Positions 35,635-47,700 of a stretch of 64,000 nucleotides of DNA are shown here, piece after piece. The DNA is taken from positions 169,011-233,010 of the forward strand of contig NZ_LMCQ01000019.1 of the NCBI RefSeq assembly GCF_001424835.1, written 5' to 3'. Under the pieces are notes generated by a model. The model had not been told where the DNA came from. It saw only the letters and a list, made by a program, of their open reading frames with translations, and made no database searches. This DNA is from Variovorax sp. Root318D1. GTDB taxonomy: Bacteria > Pseudomonadota > Gammaproteobacteria > Burkholderiales > Burkholderiaceae_C. Every line of letters starts with the position of its first letter. Positions within the stretch are counted from its first letter, which is position 1. Made by a program: the position numbers and the translations under genes.

Positions 35635-37650
35635 CTACTTCTGACGCAATTTCGCCGGCCTTACGGCGGGTGCCTGCGGCTTCTTGCTTGCTGCGGCCTC
35701 CAGCGGCGCACACCCCGCGAACTCCTGCGTTCCTACGTTCAACAACGGCAGCAGTGCGGCCGCCGGTGCCACCGCGCCCAGCGCCACCGCCGCGCCCAGC
35801 TTGAGTGCGACCGCTCCTTTGTCGACGCCCACGTCGGGGTTCTTGAGGGTGCCCTTGACGTACAGCGGCGAGCGCAGCGAAAGAACGCGCAGCGCCTTGT
35901 TTCGCGGCTGGATTTCCAGCGCGAGTTGTTCGTTCGACAAGTTGATGAGCCCGGTCACGTCGATGACTGATTCGTCGGTGTCCAGAACGAAGGAGCGCGT
36001 CTGCATGACGCCTTGCGTCACCTTGAAGTCGCTGGCCAGGCAGTTGAGCTGAACCTGCCTGTCGCCGAAGAGCTGGGTCGCAACCACGTTGCCGATGTTC
36101 AACCCCATGGCTTCGAGCAGAAATTTGCTCATGGTGCCCTTGCTCACCAGGGCCTTCACCTCGCCGTTGGATGCGCCCAGCAAAGCCGCAATGGAATTGC
36201 CGGAGCCGGACAGTGCCGCGTCGCCGCCGACTTCGCCCAGGCTGGCGCGCATCGTGTCCAGGGTTGGAAAGAGCTCCTTGATCTTGAGCTTGCGTGCCGA
36301 CAGCTGCAGGTTCGCCCGAATGGGATTTTGCCGGCCGTCGAGCCTCGCCGTTGCGGCCAGCGTGCCACCCGCAACGCCGAAGCTGAGCGGCGTGAGTGAA
36401 AGCACGCTGTCCTCCAGATGCAGGTCGGCCACAAGGCTCTCGATGGGCAAGTCCTTCGCATGGAGGATCTTGCGGCCCGAAAACTTCACGTCGGCATCGA
36501 TGCTGCCCCAGCTTGCCGTGTCGAACCTTTCCACCGGCAGCACCTTGTCCGCCGGCTGCACGGCCGGCGCGCCCCGCTTGGCCTTGCTCGCGTTGGAGTC
36601 CGCACCGATCAATGGTGCCAGGTCCTGCAGGCGCAGCTGGTTGGATTGCACCTGTCCGCGCAGCAGCGGCCTCGGCTGCCGGGAGATGTATTCCAGCGTG
36701 CCCGCAATGTCGCTTGCACCCACGCTGCCCTTGAAGTCTTCATACAGCCAGCGGCCGCCGGCCTTGTCGAGCTTGCCGACCAGATGGCCCTCGGTGCTGA
36801 AAGGAGGCGTGTTGGGCAGCGTGATGCCCGTGATCGGGTACAGGTGCGCCATGCTGGCGCCCGACAGCTTGAGCCGCAGGTCGAGTGCCGCCAGCGCATC
36901 GGGCTTGGTCAGCGTGCCGGCAACGTCGATGCGGGTCGCGCCGATCTGCACGCCGGCTTGCAGCGGATAGGGTTTGTTGTCTTTCTGCAGCGAAAGCACG
37001 GCGCCGGCCTGGCCGCTTCCGCGCACCTGTGCCTGCCGGAAGGTGCCACTGAGCTTCCAGCCGATGCCGTAGCCCTCGGCGCTCTCTTGAGGCAGGCTGT
37101 CGATGTCCACCTTCAGATCGACCTTTGCCGTGGCATCCAAGAGCTTCACCGTGCCGCGGCTCAGCACCAGCCGCTGCAACTCGAGCTTCCAGACCGATGG
37201 GGCTGTGTTGTCGGAGGCCAGCGTCCAGTTGTTCTTGCCGTCCGCAGTGCGTTCGAGCGAAAGCGCCGGGCCATCGAGTTCCAGCGTCGGAATCCGGATC
37301 GTGCGGTTCAGCAAGGGCAGCGGGTTGAGGGAGAAAGTCAGCTGCTTGATCTGGGCCAGGTGCGGACCGGTCTTGCCCCATTCGGCATTGCCCAGGGTGA
37401 TGTCTTGTGCCTTCAACCGGGGCCAGGGCACCCAGCGCCGCCAGCCGGTTTCGGCCTCGGGGCTGTCCCACTGCAGAACCAGGTCGCCCTGGATCGCGAA
37501 GGGGCGGCCGGTCGCTTCGCTGACGCGTTGGCTGATCCAGGGCTTGGCGCGGTTCCAGTCGAAGTTCAGGGCAACCGTGACGCAGATTGCCGCCAGGATC
37601 GACAGGATCAGCAGCGTCCAACCCGCGAGGCGGGGGAACATCGATTTCAT
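35635..37650 (-). CDS. AsmA-family protein
   Basis: 671 residues. An N-terminal anchor helix (about 8-28) is followed by a long periplasmic beta-rich region. The C-terminal AsmA block is visible (LNIGNVVATQLFGD, then LDTDESVIDVTGLINL). AsmA proteins belong to the repeating-beta-groove group (with TamB and YhdP) linked to phospholipid transport and outer-membrane assembly. The final 40 residues are Ala/Pro/Lys-rich. Monocistronic by layout. The specific role is inferred from the family. Confidence 0.9.
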   Translation of the reverse strand: MKSMFPRLAGWTLLILSILAAICVTVALNFDWNRAKPWISQRVSEATGRPFAIQGDLVLQWDSPEAETGWRRWVPWPRLKAQDITLGNAEWGKTGPHLAQIKQLTFSLNPLPLLNRTIRIPTLELDGPALSLERTADGKNNWTLASDNTAPSVWKLELQRLVLSRGTVKLLDATAKVDLKVDIDSLPQESAEGYGIGWKLSGTFRQAQVRGSGQAGAVLSLQKDNKPYPLQAGVQIGATRIDVAGTLTKPDALAALDLRLKLSGASMAHLYPITGITLPNTPPFSTEGHLVGKLDKAGGRWLYEDFKGSVGASDIAGTLEYISRQPRPLLRGQVQSNQLRLQDLAPLIGADSNASKAKRGAPAVQPADKVLPVERFDTASWGSIDADVKFSGRKILHAKDLPIESLVADLHLEDSVLSLTPLSFGVAGGTLAATARLDGRQNPIRANLQLSARKLKIKELFPTLDTMRASLGEVGGDAALSGSGNSIAALLGASNGEVKALVSKGTMSKFLLEAMGLNIGNVVATQLFGDRQVQLNCLASDFKVTQGVMQTRSFVLDTDESVIDVTGLINLSNEQLALEIQPRNKALRVLSLRSPLYVKGTLKNPDVGVDKGAVALKLGAAVALGAVAPAAALLPLLNVGTQEFAGCAPLEAAASKKPQAPAVRPAKLRQK

Positions 37651-37761
37651 TCAGACACCCTTGAACGGCCGTTGCGTGATGCAGCAATGCCGTGGACTGT
37701 ACCTTCCGCGGTTCTGGGCAAACCCACAGAGCGGACAAGGGCTCCCATTAACGCCGTGCGG

Positions 37762-38208
37762 CTAGCGCAGCACGAGCACCGGAATGTGCGAGTGCGTCAG
37801 CACATGCAGTGTCTCGCTGCCCATCAGCAGCCGTGCAAAACTGCGGCGGCCGTGCGAGGCCATCACGATCAGGTCGCACTGCTGGTTCTTGGCCGTCGCG
37901 ATGATGGCTTCGGCCACCTGGTTGGACTTCATGACGATGGCCTGTGTGCTGCGGACCCCCTTGGCGGTAGCGGCGCTCTGGACCGCATCGACCAGGCGCT
38001 GGCCGGTTTGATCGGCTTGCTCTTGCGAAGCTTCGATTTCGCGCTGGTTCAGCATCATCGAGCCTTCGAAATAGCCGTAGGGCTGGACGTGCACGACGTT
38101 GACGCTCACCAGTTCGGCCCGGGTCAGCACGGCAAGGTCGATGGCGGTGGCAACCGCCTGTTCGGAGAGCGAAGAGCCATCGGTGGCGACGAGGATGCGC
38201 TTGTACAT
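37762..38208 (-). CDS. Universal stress protein, UspA family
   Basis: 148 residues, single Usp domain. The N-terminus MYKRILVATDGSSLSEQAV and the C-terminal nucleotide-binding segment SHGRRSFARLLMGSET with IPVLVLR fit ATP-binding Usp proteins. The ATG at 38208 has AAGGAG 7 nt upstream, which decides it over an in-frame codon 24 bp earlier. Confidence 0.95.
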   Translation of the reverse strand: MYKRILVATDGSSLSEQAVATAIDLAVLTRAELVSVNVVHVQPYGYFEGSMMLNQREIEASQEQADQTGQRLVDAVQSAATAKGVRSTQAIVMKSNQVAEAIIATAKNQQCDLIVMASHGRRSFARLLMGSETLHVLTHSHIPVLVLR

Positions 38209-38373
38209 GGCCGACTCCTTGGCCCCCGGCACTGCGGGTGCCTTCCCAATCCAGTCTAGGCACGGGGAAGGGGTCCTTCAAGCAAAGTAGCTTGGCTGCG
38301 GCCTCTAATCGCACATGCCGCCTTCGCTCGCGCCATACTTGCGGCTGTCCTGTCCGCCAGTGTTTCTCGTTCC

Positions 38374-38913
38374 ATGCCGAAGCTGCGATCCGTCGTTCTC
38401 CTGTTTTCTTCCCTTTTCATTGTTCGGGCGTTTGCTGTGTGCGTGGCGGTCTTCGCCGCGCAGGCGCTGCATGCACAGGCCCTTCCGGCCGGTGTGCGGC
38501 TTGGCATGACGGCCGATGAATTGCGGACGGCAATGCCCACGGTCCAACGCGTGCAGCGGCCACAACGGCTCGCCGGCGGGCTACTGGGAAGCTGGCAATC
38601 GGCGCCGGTTTCAATGGCAGGTTTGGCGTTCGAGCCAACCTTCTTCTTTGCTGGGTCGCAGCTCCAGCGCGTCGAGTTCGTCGCATCCGCGGAGGCCCTG
38701 CCCGATGGCGGGTCGGTTGCATTTGCCGAACTGGTCCGGTGGGGACGCGCGGCCTTCGGCAGCGAGGTGGCATCGAACGATCCCGGTGCCGCCTATGCGG
38801 CATGGACGAGCGCCGACGCCGATGTGTACGTGCAGCACATGCGCGACACACGCCGCGCGAGCCTGCGGCTCGTCTACAAGGCGCGGCAGGTCCGCGACGG
38901 CAGCGAGCTCTGA
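38374..38913 (+). CDS. Exported protein of unknown function
   Basis: 179 residues with a long signal peptide (about 1-35, ending ALHAQ). The mature part begins LPAGVRLGMTADELRTAMP, a motif seen in small secreted proteins that start with a short helix-turn repeat; the rest is beta-rich. No cysteines in the mature part and no recognisable enzyme motif. Convergent with ureG. Confidence 0.7.
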   Translation: MPKLRSVVLLFSSLFIVRAFAVCVAVFAAQALHAQALPAGVRLGMTADELRTAMPTVQRVQRPQRLAGGLLGSWQSAPVSMAGLAFEPTFFFAGSQLQRVEFVASAEALPDGGSVAFAELVRWGRAAFGSEVASNDPGAAYAAWTSADADVYVQHMRDTRRASLRLVYKARQVRDGSEL

Positions 38914-38929
38914 GGAAGAGAAAAGCGGC

Positions 38930-39580
38930 TCAGGCCGCGGTGAGCATGCCGCGCTGTTCGATGAACGCCACCACCTCGGCCACGCCGGTGTGGGTCTTGA
39001 GGTTGGTCATCACGTAGGGGCGCTGCCGGCGCATGCGCTGCGTGTCCTGTTCCATCACGTCGAGGTTCGCGCCGACGTACGGGGCGAGGTCGGTCTTGTT
39101 GATGACGAACAGATCGCTTTTGGTGATGCCGGGCCCGCCCTTGCGCGGAATCTTCTCGCCGGCGGCGACGTCGATCACGTAGATGGTCAGGTCCGACAGC
39201 TCGGGGCTGAAGGTGGCCGCGAGGTTGTCGCCGCCGGATTCGACGAACACCACGTCAGCATCGGGAAAGTCTTCGAGCATGCGGTCGATGGCCTCGAGGT
39301 TGATCGAGGCGTCTTCGCGGATGGCGGTGTGCGGGCAGCCGCCGGTCTCCACGCCCATGATGCGTTCGGCGGGCAGGGCGCCAGACACGGTGAGCAGGCG
39401 CTGGTCTTCCTTGGTGTAGATGTCGTTGGTGATGGCGATCAGGTCGTACTTGTCGCGCATCGCCTTGCAGAGCATTTCGAGCAGGGTGGTCTTGCCCGAG
39501 CCGACTGGGCCTCCGATGCCCACGCGAAGCGGCGGCAGTTTCTTGGTGCGATGGGGAATGTGGTGCAGGGCGGAGGTCAT
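38930..39580 (-). CDS. ureG: Urease accessory GTPase UreG
   Basis: GTPase that drives nickel delivery into apo-urease. 216 residues. P-loop GPVGSGKT (24-31), the metal-binding CPH motif in [29 protein letters not shown] and [11 protein letters not shown] (G4). The ATG at 39580 gives a family-typical start. Downstream of ureF by 19 bp. Confidence 0.98.
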   Translation of the reverse strand: MTSALHHIPHRTKKLPPLRVGIGGPVGSGKTTLLEMLCKAMRDKYDLIAITNDIYTKEDQRLLTVSGALPAERIMGVETGGCPHTAIREDASINLEAIDRMLEDFPDADVVFVESGGDNLAATFSPELSDLTIYVIDVAAGEKIPRKGGPGITKSDLFVINKTDLAPYVGANLDVMEQDTQRMRRQRPYVMTNLKTHTGVAEVVAFIEQRGMLTAA

Positions 39581-39599
39581 GGGCGTTGTCCGGTTCGAA

Positions 39600-40280
39600 T
39601 CAGCTTCTAAAGAGGCGCGAGTATTGTGTTTCATGGCGGGCCGACAACACCGCCAGCAGGGGCGCAAAGGCTTGGCGCTCGTCGTCGCCGAGGCGCATCG
39701 CATGGGCGACGGCGGCAGGGATTTCGTGGGCCAGCCGCGCAAGGATGCGCTGGCCCGCGCTCTGGCCCAGCGGCACGGCCTTGACCGCCGCGGCGACCAT
39801 GTTCTCGGCCCAGCCGAAGGCGAAGGCCAGGCAGCCGTCGTGTGTCGTGGCGCCGGTGCGGCTCAGCGCGAAGGCGAAGGCCACGGGGTAGCTTGCGGGC
39901 AGGTCCGCAAAGACCTCGGCCGTGTCCGTATGGTGCAGCTTGAGCCACTCCACAAAGGAGCGGCCCATCTGCTCGGTCTGAAGGAAGAACTCGGCCGATT
40001 CGCGCGTGGCGATGACCCATTGGTTGAGCGCGCGGATGCGCTCGACGTCGCCGGCGCGCCAGGCCGGTATGGCTTGCGCTACCAGTGCGAGGTCGCCGCG
40101 CGCGAAGCTTAGGTAGAGCTGGTCGGAGAGCCACTCGATGGCGTTGGCTTCCGAATCGATGCCGGCCCATTCGACTGCCGCTTCGATGCCTTCCGAATAG
40201 GAGAAGCCTCCGACCGGCAGGGCCGGCGAGGCCAGCCATATGAGCTGCAAGAGGCTGTGGGCGTTGAGCGCGTCGGACAA
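39600..40280 (-). CDS. ureF: Urease accessory protein UreF
   Basis: Part of the UreD-UreF-UreG nickel-insertion complex. 226 residues from TTG at 40280. The conserved core begins at once: [20 protein letters not shown], then [12 protein letters not shown]. An alternative GTG at 40412 overlaps the ureE stop (GTGA) and would add 44 residues of low similarity encoded by a repeat-like intergenic stretch. TTG gives the normal family length and has a purine-rich GGAAAG upstream, so it is preferred. Confidence 0.9.
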   Translation of the reverse strand: MSDALNAHSLLQLIWLASPALPVGGFSYSEGIEAAVEWAGIDSEANAIEWLSDQLYLSFARGDLALVAQAIPAWRAGDVERIRALNQWVIATRESAEFFLQTEQMGRSFVEWLKLHHTDTAEVFADLPASYPVAFAFALSRTGATTHDGCLAFAFGWAENMVAAAVKAVPLGQSAGQRILARLAHEIPAAVAHAMRLGDDERQAFAPLLAVLSARHETQYSRLFRS

Positions 40281-40408
40281 GTCAGCTTTCCAACGCGACT
40301 TGGGTTGCGCGGCGCTTGTGTCTTGATTGCTTTTGTCCAGGGCGCGTGCACAGGCCACCCGGTACTCCCCTCCGCGAATGTCCCCCGTCGGCGGGAGCGC
40401 GCCCTGAA

Positions 40409-40987
40409 TCACGCATGGCCATGGTCGTCGAGCAGCTCCGGTGCGAGTACCAGCGGCTTGGGGCCTTTTGCATGCGAGTGACCATGGTCATGTGCGCGGT
40501 CATGACTATGGGCTCCGCCGTGCGAATGCTCCTGCGACCCATAGGCGCCCCCCTCGGGCTCGAACGCTTCCTCGACCGCGACCACGATGAGATGCATGGC
40601 GCGCAGCATGTCGGCCAGCACATGGTCGGGCTCGATCTTCAAGTGATCGGGCTTGAGTTCGATCGGCACATGCCGGTTGCCCAGGTGATAGGCCGCGCGC
40701 GTCAGGTCGAACGGCGTGCCGTGGGCCGTGCAATGCGTGATACGCAACACGGGCTGCGGCGCCGCGATAACGCGGACCAGCGAGCCGTCTTCCGCCACCA
40801 GCACGTCGCCGCCGCGCACTGCCGTGCCGCGCGGCAGGAACACGCCGATCTGCCGGCCCTGCGAATCGGTCGCGTCGAAACGGCTTTTCTGGCGCACGTC
40901 CCAGTCGAGCTCGATGGTGGCGGCGCGCTTCAGCAGCACGGGCGCAAGGCCGCGGCCTTGGGGCATGAGTTTGTTGGCGGTGAGCAT
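40409..40987 (-). CDS. ureE: Urease accessory nickel chaperone UreE
   Basis: 192 residues. The N-terminal peptide-binding domain ([20 protein letters not shown]) and the metal-binding domain ([13 protein letters not shown]) are followed by a His-rich tail ([18 protein letters not shown]) that binds nickel. Divergent from the toxin-antitoxin pair; ureEFG therefore needs its own promoter in 40988-41057 or long readthrough from ureC across the antisense toxin genes. Confidence 0.97.
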   Translation of the reverse strand: MLTANKLMPQGRGLAPVLLKRAATIELDWDVRQKSRFDATDSQGRQIGVFLPRGTAVRGGDVLVAEDGSLVRVIAAPQPVLRITHCTAHGTPFDLTRAAYHLGNRHVPIELKPDHLKIEPDHVLADMLRAMHLIVVAVEEAFEPEGGAYGSQEHSHGGAHSHDRAHDHGHSHAKGPKPLVLAPELLDDHGHA

Positions 40988-41018
40988 GGTGCTTGCGACT
41001 CCGAATGAGGCGGAATAA

Positions 41019-41034
41019 TATAACGCCTGTTATA
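41019..41034 (+). promoter_or_regulatory. Palindrome in the toxin-antitoxin/ureE divergent promoter region
   Basis: TATAAC-GCCT-GTTATA, a perfect 16-bp inverted repeat, 23 bp before the antitoxin ATG and 31 bp before the ureE ATG on the other strand. Its half-sites also look like -10 hexamers. It is a likely operator for antitoxin autoregulation and could influence ureE as well. Confidence 0.6.
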
Positions 41035-41057
41035 ACTTCGATTGAACGGAGCTTTCC

Positions 41058-41285
41058 ATGTCCGCCCTGAAACTGACCCAGATCGGCAACTCGGTCGGAG
41101 TCATCCTGCCCAAGGAAGTGCTGGCGAGCATGAATGTCGGCAAGGGTGACACGGTTTACCTGACACAAGCCGCAAGCGGAGGGTTCACCTTGACCCCGTA
41201 TGACGAAGAGTTCGAGCGCCAGATGGAAGCAGCCCGCCGCAGCATGAAGAAGCGGCGCAACGTGCTGCGCGAGCTCGCCAAGTGA
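41058..41285 (+). CDS. AbrB/MazE-type antitoxin
   Basis: 75 residues. The swapped-hairpin AbrB DNA-binding domain is seen in LTQIGNSVGVILPKEVLASM and the following VGKGDTVYL. The C-terminal part (EEFERQMEAARRSMKKRRNV) is a charged helix likely to wrap the toxin. The stop overlaps the toxin GTG (GTGA). Confidence 0.92.
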   Translation: MSALKLTQIGNSVGVILPKEVLASMNVGKGDTVYLTQAASGGFTLTPYDEEFERQMEAARRSMKKRRNVLRELAK

Positions 41286-41686
41286 GCGCTGCGAACGAGT
41301 CGTGGGTCTGGCTCAGCGTCCAGTTGATCCATGCTGTGCACCAAGAGCAACTGACGGAGCATGGCGGACCCGCCGGGGTGCGCGACGAAGGCTTGCTTGC
41401 TTCGGCGATGGGGCGCCCGCAGAACAGGGCGCTCTATGAATCGCCTGATGCCGCTGCGTTGGCTGCGAGCTACGCTTTCGGCATCGCTCGCAACCACCCC
41501 TTCACCGACGGCAACAAAAGAACAGCCTTCGTTGCCATGGAAGTTTTTCTTGACCTCAATGGCTTCGAGCTTCGCGCGTCCGACCATGATTGTGTGTTCA
41601 TCACGCTCAAGCTGGCCGAAGGCCAACTCGACGAAGAGGCGCTCGCCCAGTGGATTCGCAATCACCTCGTGCCGCGCAGCACCTGA
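41282..41686 (+). CDS. Death-on-curing (Doc)-type Fic toxin
   Basis: 134 residues. The Fic/Doc active-site loop is HPFTDGNKRTA. In phage P1, Doc phosphorylates EF-Tu; the same activity is inferred here. The N-terminal segment HGGPAGVRDEGLLASAMGRP is typical of Doc. GTG start coupled to the antitoxin. Its 3' end lies 3 bp from the ureC 3' end, in a convergent arrangement, so the pair is wedged exactly between ureE and ureC. Confidence 0.93.
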   Translation: MSAANESWVWLSVQLIHAVHQEQLTEHGGPAGVRDEGLLASAMGRPQNRALYESPDAAALAASYAFGIARNHPFTDGNKRTAFVAMEVFLDLNGFELRASDHDCVFITLKLAEGQLDEEALAQWIRNHLVPRST

Positions 41687-41689
41687 CAT

Positions 41690-43438
<1,749 letters not shown>

Positions 43439-43441
43439 GGC

Positions 43442-43747
43442 TTAGAGCTTTCCTTGAACGAGGCCGCGAAAGCCATAGACGATGCGATCGCCCGAAAAGT
43501 CGACCAGCTCGACGGTGCGCTGCTGGCCCGGTTCGAAGCGCACCGCCGCGCCCGAGGCGATGTTCAGCCGCATGCCGCGCGCGGCCTCGCGGTCGAAGCC
43601 GAGCGCGCCGTTGGTCTCGGCGAAGTGATAGTGCGAGCCGACCTGGATCGGCCGGTCTGCGGTGTTCTGCACCACCAGCGTGAGCGTGCGGCGGCCGGGG
43701 TTGAGCGTGTGCTCGCCGTCGTCGGTGAAAAGTTCGCCGGGTGTCAT
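43442..43747 (-). CDS. ureB: Urease beta subunit
   Basis: 101-residue structural subunit. [17 protein letters not shown] at the N-terminus, then [11 protein letters not shown] and [17 protein letters not shown], all standard UreB signatures. It lies between ureJ and ureC. Confidence 0.98.
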   Translation of the reverse strand: MTPGELFTDDGEHTLNPGRRTLTLVVQNTADRPIQVGSHYHFAETNGALGFDREAARGMRLNIASGAAVRFEPGQQRTVELVDFSGDRIVYGFRGLVQGKL

Positions 43748-43764
43748 GGTGTCGCGGCGCCTTT

Positions 43765-44361
43765 TCAGACGGCCTGCGAGAGCATCGTCGCTCCCAGCGC
43801 CAACACGGCAGCACCCGCCAACCGTGGCAGCCAGGCATTGGCATGGCGCAGCGCCCAGCCGAGCCCGATGCCCGCGAGGTGCAGCAGCACGGTGGCGCCG
43901 ACCATGCCGGCCAGCGTCAATGCCGCGCCCTGTTCGCTCGCGAGTTCGTGGCCGTGCGCCACGCCGTGGAAGATGGCGAACACGCCCACCACCGCCGCGG
44001 CCACCGCGGCCGGCAGGCGGATGCGCGTGGCAACCAGCAGGCCCAGCACCAGCAGCGAGGCCGCGATCATCGGTTCAACGGCCGGCAACTGCACGCCCGC
44101 CACTCCCATCAGCGCGCCCACGAGCAGCATGCCCGCGAAAGCCAGCGGCGCCCACAGCAGATCGAGGCCGCGGCGCGCTGCCAGCGCACTCCAGAGGCCG
44201 ACCGCGACCATGGCGGCGAGGTGGTCGGCGCCCGTGAGCGGGTGCAGAAAGCCGGTGACGAAACCGTGGTGCACCCCACCGTCCACGCCGGTGTGGGCGT
44301 TGGCCGCAAACGGCAGCAGCAGGGCGACGAGGGCAAGGGTCTTGGAAGCGTTGTGGCGCAT
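43765..44361 (-). CDS. ureJ: HupE/UreJ-family membrane protein (putative nickel permease)
   Basis: 198 residues. A cleavable signal (ending ANAHTG) is followed by the HupE hallmark [11 protein letters not shown] and about six membrane helices; [14 protein letters not shown] is a second His motif. Such proteins are thought to move nickel into the cell for urease or hydrogenase. Its place between ureA and ureB supports a nickel role. Confidence 0.93.
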   Translation of the reverse strand: MRHNASKTLALVALLLPFAANAHTGVDGGVHHGFVTGFLHPLTGADHLAAMVAVGLWSALAARRGLDLLWAPLAFAGMLLVGALMGVAGVQLPAVEPMIAASLLVLGLLVATRIRLPAAVAAAVVGVFAIFHGVAHGHELASEQGAALTLAGMVGATVLLHLAGIGLGWALRHANAWLPRLAGAAVLALGATMLSQAV

Positions 44362-44390
44362 GGCAGGTCTTTCTTGTTCTGGAGCGGGAG

Positions 44391-44693
44391 TCAGACGATG
44401 GGCTGGTGGACGGTGACCAGCTTGGTGCCGTCGGGGAAAGTGGCTTCCACCTGGATGTCCGGGATCATCTCGGCGATGCCGTCCATCACGTCGGCGCGGG
44501 TGAGCACCGTGCGGCCTTCGCTCATGAGCGCCGCAACGCTCTTGCCGTCGCGGGCGCCTTCCATCACGGCCGCGGAGATCAGGGCGACGGCTTCGGGGTA
44601 GTTGAGCTTCAGCCCGCGCGCCTTGCGGCGTTCGGCCAGCAATGCTGCGGTGAAGATCAGCAGCTTGTCTTTTTCGCGCGGGGTCAGTTCCAT
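44391..44693 (-). CDS. ureA: Urease gamma subunit
   Basis: 100 residues, normal length. [20 protein letters not shown] at the N-terminus and the C-terminal [18 protein letters not shown] are diagnostic. First gene of the ureAJBC operon. The usual upstream ureD is absent; instead the NCS1-kinase gene is divergent from here, with 93 bp between start codons. Confidence 0.98.
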   Translation of the reverse strand: MELTPREKDKLLIFTAALLAERRKARGLKLNYPEAVALISAAVMEGARDGKSVAALMSEGRTVLTRADVMDGIAEMIPDIQVEATFPDGTKLVTVHQPIV

Positions 44694-44786
44694 GAGGGGG
44701 CGGCGTCGGGTGCGTGGAGGTCGGCCATTATTGGGCAGGCTTCGGCTTTGCAACAGTCGTGCCGGTGTTCGCCAAACGACGTATGG

Positions 44787-47700
44787 ATGGCACGAAAGAT
44801 GCACCGAAACGGTGTGAACCCCGCCGAGACTTCCACCAGCCCCGACGACGCGCCCCAGCGCATCGTCAAGGTGCGGCGCGACTACAACAGCTGGGTTGCG
44901 AGCGAAACGCTCGAGGACTATGCCCTGCGCTACACACCGCAGCGCTTTCGCAAATGGTCCGAATGGCGGGTCGCCAACACGGCCTTCGGGGCGGCGTCGT
45001 TCCTCATCCTCGAGGCGGTCGGCGCCACGCTGCTGGTGAAGTACGGCTTTGCCAACGCTTTCTGGGCGATCCTGGCGACGGGACTCATCATCTTCCTGGC
45101 GGGGTTGCCGATCAGCGTGTATGCCGCGCGCTACGGCGTCGACATGGACCTGCTCACGCGCGGCGCGGGCTTCGGCTACATCGGCTCCACGCTCACCTCG
45201 CTCATCTACGCGTCGTTCACCTTCATCTTCTTCGCGCTCGAGGCGGCGGTGATGGCCTACGCGCTTGAGCTTGCACTCGGCGTGCCGCCGGTCTGGGGCT
45301 ACCTGGTATGCGCGCTGGTGGTGATTCCGCTGGTCACCCACGGCGTGTCGGCCATCAGCCGGCTGCAGCTGTGGACCCAGCCGCTGTGGCTGTTGATGCT
45401 GGTGGTGCCCTTTGTCTTTGTGCTGGTGCGCGATCCTGGTGCGTTTGCGGGAATCGTGCACTACAACGGTGTCAAGACGGGAGCGAAAGGTTTTGATCTG
45501 CACCTGTTTGGCGCTGCACTGACGGTCGGTATCGCATTGATCACCCAGATGGGGGAGCAGGCCGACTACCTGCGTTTCATGCCCGCGCGTACGGCGGCAA
45601 GCGCCCGGCGCTGGTGGGCAGGGGTTTTGGCTGGCGGGCCGGGGTGGGTGGTTCTGGGCGTGCTCAAGATGCTGGGCGGCGCGCTGCTGGCCTACCTGGC
45701 CATCACGCACATGGTGCCGGTCGAGCGCGCGGTCGATCCGAACCAGATGTACCTCGCGGCCTATGAGTACGTGTTCCCCAATTACGGCTGGGCCGTGGCC
45801 GCGACCGCATTGTTCGTGGTGATCTCGCAGCTCAAGATCAACGTGACCAACGCCTATGCGGGCTCGCTGGCCTGGAGCAATTTTTTCTCGCGCGTGGCGC
45901 ACAGCCACCCGGGGCGCGTGGTGTGGGTGGTGTTCAACGCGCTCATCGCCTTCATGCTGATGGAAATGAACGTGTTCGAAGCGCTGGGCGACGTGCTCGG
46001 CCTTTTTGCCAACATTGCCATCGCCTGGATGATGGCGGTGGTGGCCGACCTGGTCATCAACAAGCCGCTGGGCCTGTCGCCGCCGGGCATCGAATTCAAG
46101 CGAGCGCATCTGTGGGACATCAATCCGGTGGGCGTGGGTGCGATGGCGCTGGCCTCGGTGTTGTCCATCACCGCGCACCTCGGCGTCTTCGGGCCGCTGG
46201 CGCAGGCTTTTTCGGCGCTCATCGCGCTGGGCACGGCATTGGTGGTTTCGCCGCTTCTCGCGTGGGCGACGGGCGGCAGGTACTACCTGGCGCGGGGTTC
46301 GGTGGCCCATGGCGCGGTGCCCTTCGCCCCGGCAGCCGGTCCGCGCGCAGTCCGCTGGGCGCGGGTCGAGCACGATGCGTACGAGGGCGGCGCGGAAGGC
46401 AGCTACCAGCGCCTGAAGGTGCAGCACTGCGTGATCTGCGAACGCGAGTACGAAGGGCCCGACATGGCCCATTGCCCGGCCTACCAGGGTGCGATCTGCT
46501 CGCTGTGCTGCACGCTCGATGCGCGCTGCGGCGACCTGTGTAAGCCGCATGCAAGCCTCTCTGCGCAATGGTCGTCGGCGCTGCGCTGGCTGCTGCCGCG
46601 CTTCAGCTGGCGCTATCTGGACACCGGGCTGGGGCACTTCCTGCTGCTGATGCTGATCATCGTGCCGGTGCTGGCGGTGGTGTTCGGCGTGCTCTACCAG
46701 CAGGAGCTGCGCGCATTGGGCGAGAGCGCGCTGCAGATCGCGTCGCAATCGGAGCTGGCCGAGGCGCTGGCCAGCGTGCAGCAATCGTCGTTGCGCTCCG
46801 GCTTTCTCAAGGCCTATATGGCACTGCTGGTGATCGCGGGCGTCGTGGCCTGGTGGCTGGTGCTGGCGCACCAGAGCCGGAGGGTCGCGCAGGAAGAATC
46901 GAACCGGCAGACCCATTTGCTGATGCGCGAAATCGAGTTGCACCGCGCGACCGACCGCGCGCTGCAGTCTGCCAAGCAAACCGCGGATGAAGCGCGCGAG
47001 GTCGCAGAGCAGGCCAAGCTCGCAGCCGACGAGGCCCGGCGCGCCGCCGACCAGGCCAACCAGGCCAAGAGCCGGTACATCAGCGCCATCAGCCACGAGC
47101 TGCGCACGCCGCTCAACAGCATCCTGGGCTACGCGCAGTTGATGGGCGAAGACCAGTCCGTGCCGCCGCACCGTCAGCAAGCCGTGGCGGTGATCAAGCG
47201 CGGCGGCGAGCACCTGCTGTCGCTCATCGAGGGCACCCTGGCCATTGCCCACATCGAGGCTGGCAAGCTCACGCTGCATGCGAGGCCGATGCGCTTTGCC
47301 GACACCTTGCGCGAGCTGGCCGACATGTTCGAGCTGCAGGCGGCCGAGAAGGGGCTGCGGTTTCGCGTCGAGACCACAGGCACCTTGCCCGATGTGGTGC
47401 GTGCCGACGAGAAGCGGGTGTGCCAGATCCTCATCAACCTGCTGGGCAACGCCATCAAGTTCACCGCCGCGGGCGAGGTGACGCTGCGGCTTTCGTATGC
47501 GCGGGAATTCGCCTCGGTCGAGATCGAGGACACCGGACCCGGCATGTCGGCCGAAGACATCGAACGCATCTTCGAGCCCTTTGCGCGCGGCGATGCGGCT
47601 GCGGCTTCCACGCCGGGCGCGGGGCTGGGCCTCACCATCGCCAAGATGCTGACCGACCTGATGGGCGGAGAGATGAAGGTGCGCAGCACGCCCGGGGAGG

